A stretch of 9,447 nt of DNA. Origin: Burkholderiaceae bacterium (GTDB lineage Bacteria; Pseudomonadota; Gammaproteobacteria; Burkholderiales; Burkholderiaceae_C). The notes beneath the pieces were generated by a model, which was not told the DNA's origin, searched no databases, and saw only the letters and a program-made list of their open reading frames with translations. The DNA is taken from positions 1-9,447 of the forward strand of contig JAOTTZ010000043.1 of NCBI GenBank assembly GCA_029864165.1. The letters are read 5' to 3'. The stretch's first letter is position 1; the number at the start of each line of letters is the position of its first letter. Positions 6,724-9,447 of the stretch are shown here, piece by piece. The translations under genes were made by a program, and so were the position numbers.

Positions 6724-7159
6724 TAACGACACCCCGAGTTCTAGCGGTGAAGAGGCGATGGCGGCCGAATGGGCCGCGGCGCTGTCCGAATCCAAGCCGG
6801 AAACGGCGTCAGAGTTGGCTGACGGCGGCGACCAAGTGGCGCCTGCGACATTCACCCAGTTTTCCAACGACGCTGGTGCCAACGGCGTAGCGATCAACGA
6901 CATCAACATGATCCTCGACATTCCGGTCCAATTGACCGTCGAGTTGGGGCGAACGCGCATTCCTATCAAGCATATCTTGCAGTTGGCTCAAGGTTCAGTC
7001 GTGGAGCTCGAAGCGCTCGCAGGCGAGCCTATGGACGTGCTGGTCAACGGTTACTTGATAGCGCAAGGCGAAGTGGTGATTGTCAATGACAAGTTCGGCA
7101 TCCGTTTGACTGACATCGTGACGCCTTCGGAGCGCATGCGTCGCTTGAGCCGTGCTTGA
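6716..7159 (+). CDS. fliN: Flagellar motor switch protein FliN
   Basis: FliN forms the base of the C-ring with FliM and is the docking site for FliH at the export apparatus. It is 147 aa (E. coli FliN is 137). Residues 1-60 are acidic, Ser/Ala-rich and probably disordered. Residues about 63-137 form the SPOA domain: DINMILDIPVQLTVELGRT, PIKHILQLAQGSVVELEALAGEPMDVLVNGYLIAQGEVVIVNDKFGIRLTDIV, then PSERMRRL. The ATG overlaps the fliM stop by 8 nt, which implies translational coupling and so matched amounts of the two partners. An injectisome SctQ would be larger and is ruled out by the fliM neighbour. Confidence 0.97.
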   Translation: MADNDTPSSSGEEAMAAEWAAALSESKPETASELADGGDQVAPATFTQFSNDAGANGVAINDINMILDIPVQLTVELGRTRIPIKHILQLAQGSVVELEALAGEPMDVLVNGYLIAQGEVVIVNDKFGIRLTDIVTPSERMRRLSRA

Positions 7160-7231
7160 CATTGTGAACAAATCACCGGCCTCGCCGTTTCGGCGTTGCT
7201 TACCTGAGCTCTCTGCATCGGCTGTGAAGTA
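7160..7231 (+). other. fliN-fliO spacer with small hairpin
   Basis: 72 non-coding bases. A perfect 5-bp hairpin CGCCG-TTT-CGGCG is at 7183-7195, followed by TTGCTTACC rather than a T-run, so it is a poor terminator candidate. No clear RBS is seen before the fliO ATG. Confidence 0.4.
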
Positions 7232-7579
7232 ATGTCCTCCGGAATTTCATCGCTACTGTGGTTCGTTGGCATCATCGCTCTGATCCCGCTGGCGCTATGG
7301 TTGCTCAAGCGCACGCCGATGGGTAGAACCGGTGCACACGGCGTGCTGCGCAGCGTCGCCGTGCTCGCACTTTCACCGAGCCAACGTATCGTGACGCTAG
7401 AGGTAGGCCACGGCGAGCAACGCAGATGGCTGGTGTTGGGCGTCACGCCCCAAAACGTCACGACGCTGCATAGCATGGAGCCGCAAGGCCCTGCGCCCGA
7501 GCCACTTGCAACGCCGGCGACGCCGTTCTCGCAGTTGCTGCACAAGTGGCAACACAAGGACGCAAACAATGAACGCTGA
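7232..7579 (+). CDS. fliO: Flagellar export apparatus assembly protein FliO
   Basis: FliO is a small inner-membrane protein that helps FliP oligomerise during assembly of the export gate; it is not part of the final core. The product is 115 aa (Salmonella FliO is 125). One transmembrane helix spans about residues 8-26 ([19 protein letters not shown]), followed by the segment RTPMG. A cytoplasmic domain with strand-like stretches [22 protein letters not shown] and [17 protein letters not shown] (to about residue 80) and a Pro-rich tail follow. FliO is poorly conserved, so the call rests on topology, this domain and its place between fliN and fliP. The RBS is weak. The 3' end overlaps fliP by 11 nt. 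Confidence 0.92.
   Translation: MSSGISSLLWFVGIIALIPLALWLLKRTPMGRTGAHGVLRSVAVLALSPSQRIVTLEVGHGEQRRWLVLGVTPQNVTTLHSMEPQGPAPEPLATPATPFSQLLHKWQHKDANNER
7556..7560 (+). promoter_or_regulatory. Ribosome binding site of fliP, inside fliO
   Basis: AAGGA lies 8 nt before the ATG at 7569. It picks this start over the in-frame start at 7506, whose Arg-rich leader is not FliP-like. Confidence 0.75.
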
Positions 7580-8339
7580 TCGCGGCCAACTCGTGCCGCA
7601 CATACCGCGCATTGTCGCGCTCGTCGCATTGGCCACGGGCTTGGCTATAGCGCAGACTGCGGCAGCCGCTGAGCTTCCGTTGTTGATCAGCCGCGATGCG
7701 GGCGGCACCAATTACTCGGTGCCGATACAGACCCTGCTGTTCTTCACCGCCCTGTCGTTCCTGCCGGCCGTGCTTTTGCTGATGACAGGGTTCACGCGCA
7801 TTGTTATCGTGCTCAGCCTTTTGCGTCAGGCGCTCGGCACCCAGGCAGCCCCGCCGAATCAGGTTGTCGTGGGCCTGAGCCTATTTCTCACCTTCTTCGT
7901 CATGGGTCCAACGCTGGACAAGGTCTACGCCGACGCCTATGAACCCTATGCCGCCAACAAAATTGCTTTAGACGAGGCTTTGAAGCGTGGCGAGGTACCG
8001 ATGCGCGAGTTCATGCTCAAGCAGACTCGTCAGTCCGACGTGATGCTGTTCTCGAAACTGGCCAAGCTCGACCCCGCGGTCAAAGCGGCCGACGTGCCCT
8101 TCAAAGTGCTGGTGCCGGCCTTTGTCACCAGCGAGTTGAAGAGTGCCTTTCAGATCGGCTTTCTCATCTTCATCCCGTTTCTGGTGATCGACATCATCGT
8201 CGCCAGCGTCCTCATGAGCCTGGGGATGATGATGTTGAGCCCCGTGCTCGTCGCTTTGCCGTTCAAGCTGATGCTGTTTGTTCTGGCCGACGGCTGGAAT
8301 CTTCTGCTCGGCTCGCTGGCAGCAAGCTTTGCGACCTAA
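7569..8339 (+). CDS. fliP: Flagellar biosynthesis protein FliP
   Basis: FliP forms the pentameric core of the FliP5Q4R1 export gate in the inner membrane; its injectisome homologue is SctR. The product is 256 aa (Salmonella FliP is 245). FliP is known to carry a cleaved signal peptide, and one is visible: residues 1-34, with a hydrophobic core [14 protein letters not shown] and an Ala-rich end AAAA before ELPLL. The first family signature runs from [19 protein letters not shown] (about 72-90) through [18 protein letters not shown]. The second is in [25 protein letters not shown] (about 185-209). [11 protein letters not shown] (215-225) carries three adjacent Met (220-222) that match the methionine gasket described for the gate pore. 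The start overlaps fliO by 11 nt. Confidence 0.97.
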   Translation: MNADRGQLVPHIPRIVALVALATGLAIAQTAAAAELPLLISRDAGGTNYSVPIQTLLFFTALSFLPAVLLLMTGFTRIVIVLSLLRQALGTQAAPPNQVVVGLSLFLTFFVMGPTLDKVYADAYEPYAANKIALDEALKRGEVPMREFMLKQTRQSDVMLFSKLAKLDPAVKAADVPFKVLVPAFVTSELKSAFQIGFLIFIPFLVIDIIVASVLMSLGMMMLSPVLVALPFKLMLFVLADGWNLLLGSLAASFAT

Positions 8340-8341
8340 CC

Positions 8342-8345
8342 GGGA
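8342..8345 (+). promoter_or_regulatory. Ribosome binding site deciding the fliQ GTG start
   Basis: GGGA lies 7 nt before GTG 8353, in the short gap after the fliP stop. It supports a GTG start over the in-frame ATG at 8278 inside fliP. Confidence 0.6.
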
Positions 8346-8352
8346 TACTGCC

Positions 8353-8622
8353 GTGGACCCACAACAAGTCCTATCTTATGGCCAACAAGGTCTGTACCTG
8401 CTGCTGATGGTTGCTGCACCGTTGCTGCTGACAGTTCTGGTGATCGGGCTCGGGGTGAGTATCTTCCAAGCGGCCACCCAGATTCACGAAGCCACGCTGT
8501 CGTTCGTTCCCAAGCTGGTCGGCGCGGTCGCTATGCTGGCCATTGCCGGGCCTTGGATGCTGACGACGTTGGTGGACTACCTACAACGCATGCTGCAATC
8601 GATTCCCAGCGCAATCGGATAA
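8353..8622 (+). CDS. fliQ: Flagellar biosynthesis protein FliQ
   Basis: FliQ is a two-helix membrane protein; four copies wrap the FliP-FliR core of the export gate (injectisome homologue SctS). From the GTG at 8353 it is 89 aa, the same length as Salmonella FliQ. Two transmembrane hairpin helices are seen at about residues 15-40 and 53-75, joined by the conserved cytoplasmic loop ATQIHEATLSFVPK (41-54). The GTG is chosen because MDPQQVLSYGQQ is the usual FliQ beginning and GGGA precedes it by 7 nt; the longer frame from 8278 adds a non-family extension overlapping fliP. It sits 13 nt after fliP and 7 nt before fliR. Confidence 0.96.
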   Translation: MDPQQVLSYGQQGLYLLLMVAAPLLLTVLVIGLGVSIFQAATQIHEATLSFVPKLVGAVAMLAIAGPWMLTTLVDYLQRMLQSIPSAIG

Positions 8623-8629
8623 ATGCGCC

Positions 8630-9391
8630 ATGCTGACCTTCAGCGAAGCGCAAGTGATGGCTTGGATCAACCCATTGCTATGGCCCGCAATTCGCGTGCT
8701 CGCGCTGTTCATGACCATGCCGGTGTTGTCCCGGCGCAATGTGCCGCTGCGGCTGCGGATTGCATTGGCCTTTCTCATCGTGCTTTGCGCACAGTCATCA
8801 TTACCCGAAGTACCCGTCATTGCGCTCGACTCTGCGCAAGGTTTCCTGACCGTGGTTCAGCAGTTGCTGATCGGCATCAGCATGGGCTTTGCGGCGCGCA
8901 TGGTCTTTGCGGCGGTGGAGTACGCTGGCGAACTGATCGGCTTGCAGATGGGCCTGAGCTACGCCGGATTTTTCGATCCGGCCACTGGCGGCCAGACCAA
9001 TGCTGTGAGCCGCTTCTTTGAAATCACTGTCTCGTGGCTGTTCATTGTCATCAACGGGCACTTATTGATGGTCGCGGCCGTCGTGCAGAGCTTTCACGCC
9101 TTTCCGGTCGGGCCGGAACCTTTCGCCTTCCTGCGCGAGATGCAACCGCAATTGTGGGGGGCTGAAATATTTCGGCTCGGTTTGTGGATCGCGCTGCCGG
9201 TCATCGCCATGCTGCTTTTCGTCAACCTCATCCTGGGCATTGTTTCTCGCGTCGCCCAGCAGATGAACGTTTTTGCGATCGGCTTTCCGATCACGGTTTC
9301 GACCGGACTGTTGGGCATCTTGTTCACCTTGCCGATGATGAGCGTACCGTTTACCGTGGCGCTGGAGCAGATGCTGGAGGCATTTCAGTAG
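8630..9391 (+). CDS. fliR: Flagellar biosynthesis protein FliR
   Basis: FliR is the single-copy subunit that closes the FliP5Q4R1 export gate and contacts FlhB; its injectisome homologue is SctT. The product is 253 aa (Salmonella FliR is 264). Several hydrophobic helices are visible (about 15-32, 43-56, 72-95, 128-152, 183-207 and 217-240). Family segments are PVLSRRNVPLRLRIALAF (31-48), GLQMGLSYAGFFDPATGGQ (104-122) and QQMNVFAIGFPITV (210-223). The ATG at 8630 is 7 nt after the fliQ stop with only a weak GGAT (8617-8620) upstream. Another ATG at 8623 is out of frame. No fusion to flhB is seen; fliR is the last gene in the window and probably of the operon. Confidence 0.97.
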   Translation: MLTFSEAQVMAWINPLLWPAIRVLALFMTMPVLSRRNVPLRLRIALAFLIVLCAQSSLPEVPVIALDSAQGFLTVVQQLLIGISMGFAARMVFAAVEYAGELIGLQMGLSYAGFFDPATGGQTNAVSRFFEITVSWLFIVINGHLLMVAAVVQSFHAFPVGPEPFAFLREMQPQLWGAEIFRLGLWIALPVIAMLLFVNLILGIVSRVAQQMNVFAIGFPITVSTGLLGILFTLPMMSVPFTVALEQMLEAFQ

Positions 9392-9395
9392 CGTC

Positions 9396-9416
9396 AGGAC
9401 GTAGGACGTAGGATGG
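9396..9416. repeat. Short tandem 7-mer after fliR
   Basis: AGGACGT is repeated exactly (9396-9402 and 9403-9409), followed by AGGATGG (9410-9416), which shares the first four bases. The third unit runs into the palindromic element that follows. Confidence 0.7.
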
Positions 9417-9447
9417 GTGGAGCGCAGCGATACCCATCATTGGTGGG
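9409..9447. repeat. Palindromic intergenic repeat element after fliR (cut by window end)
   Basis: The arms GATGGGT (9412-9418) and ACCCATC (9432-9438) are exact inverted repeats around a 13-base centre containing AGCGCAGCGA. A second hairpin overlaps it: CCCATC (9433-9438) pairs with GGTGGG (9442-9447) with one G-T pair and an ATT loop, so the element probably continues past the window as a longer palindrome. From memory, repeats of the form TAGGATGGGT-GAGC-GC-AGCGA-ACCCATC are scattered between genes in many proteobacteria; this was not searched. It may end transcription or stabilise the fliR mRNA end, but no T-run is visible. Confidence 0.65.

Noticed and set aside
8963..8982. GCCGGAT/ATCCGGC hairpin with a T-rich loop in fliR
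   Set aside because: Several 7-bp stems are expected by chance in a window this size, and the bases encode the conserved YAGFFDPA segment.
8623..9021. ORF starting at ATG 8623 directly after the fliQ stop
   Set aside because: It overlaps fliR out of frame; the fliR frame gives a full-length conserved membrane protein.
1289..9391. Possibility that this is a non-flagellar type III secretion (injectisome) locus
   Set aside because: FliG, FliM with a CheY-binding peptide, FliL, FliO and FliK are flagellum-specific, and the gene order is the flagellar one.

Overview
The window is one uninterrupted run of twelve flagellar genes, all on the + strand, in the order fliG(3' part)-fliH-fliI-fliJ-fliK-fliL-fliM-fliN-fliO-fliP-fliQ-fliR, ending about 56 bases past fliR. 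The high G+C, the FliH N-terminus (RFIPREELGAFAAW), the FliL ending VHFSSFIIQ, the short FliO and the joined fliE-to-K and fliL-to-R blocks suggest a motile betaproteobacterium, most likely of the Burkholderiales (Bordetella/Comamonadaceae-like). That placement rests on remembered protein features and was not tested by a search.

Layout. Bases 1-467 hold the last 154 codons of the rotor protein FliG. Bases 451-3228 encode the export ATPase module: FliH (regulator), FliI (ATPase) and FliJ (stalk/escort). Bases 3270-4865 encode FliK, the hook-length ruler. A 198-base gap (4866-5063) is the longest untranslated stretch and lies where enteric bacteria start their separate fliLMNOPQR operon. Bases 5064-7159 encode FliL (stator-associated membrane protein) and the C-ring switch proteins FliM and FliN. 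Bases 7232-9391 encode the export gate proteins FliO, FliP, FliQ and FliR. Three gene pairs overlap (fliG/fliH 17 nt, fliM/fliN 8 nt, fliO/fliP 11 nt), which suggests translational coupling.

How the genes work together. FliG, FliM and FliN form the rotor/switch that receives CheY-P. FliH, FliI and FliJ deliver subunits to the export gate, whose channel is FliP-FliQ-FliR, assembled with the help of FliO. FliK is exported to measure the hook and trigger the switch to filament export. FliL sits in the inner membrane near the stator. Every gene looks intact, with the expected length and motifs.

I found no undescribed gene system here; this is a conserved chromosomal locus. The items worth a second look are DNA-level: a 20-bp perfect palindrome inside fliI, a palindromic repeat of a type I recognise as dispersed, running off the window end after fliR, and inverted repeats near the fliL, fliN and fliO starts. 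Protein-level oddities are minor: a Glu-Glu version of the FliG torque-helix acidic pair, an acidic linker in FliL, and a long FliK.
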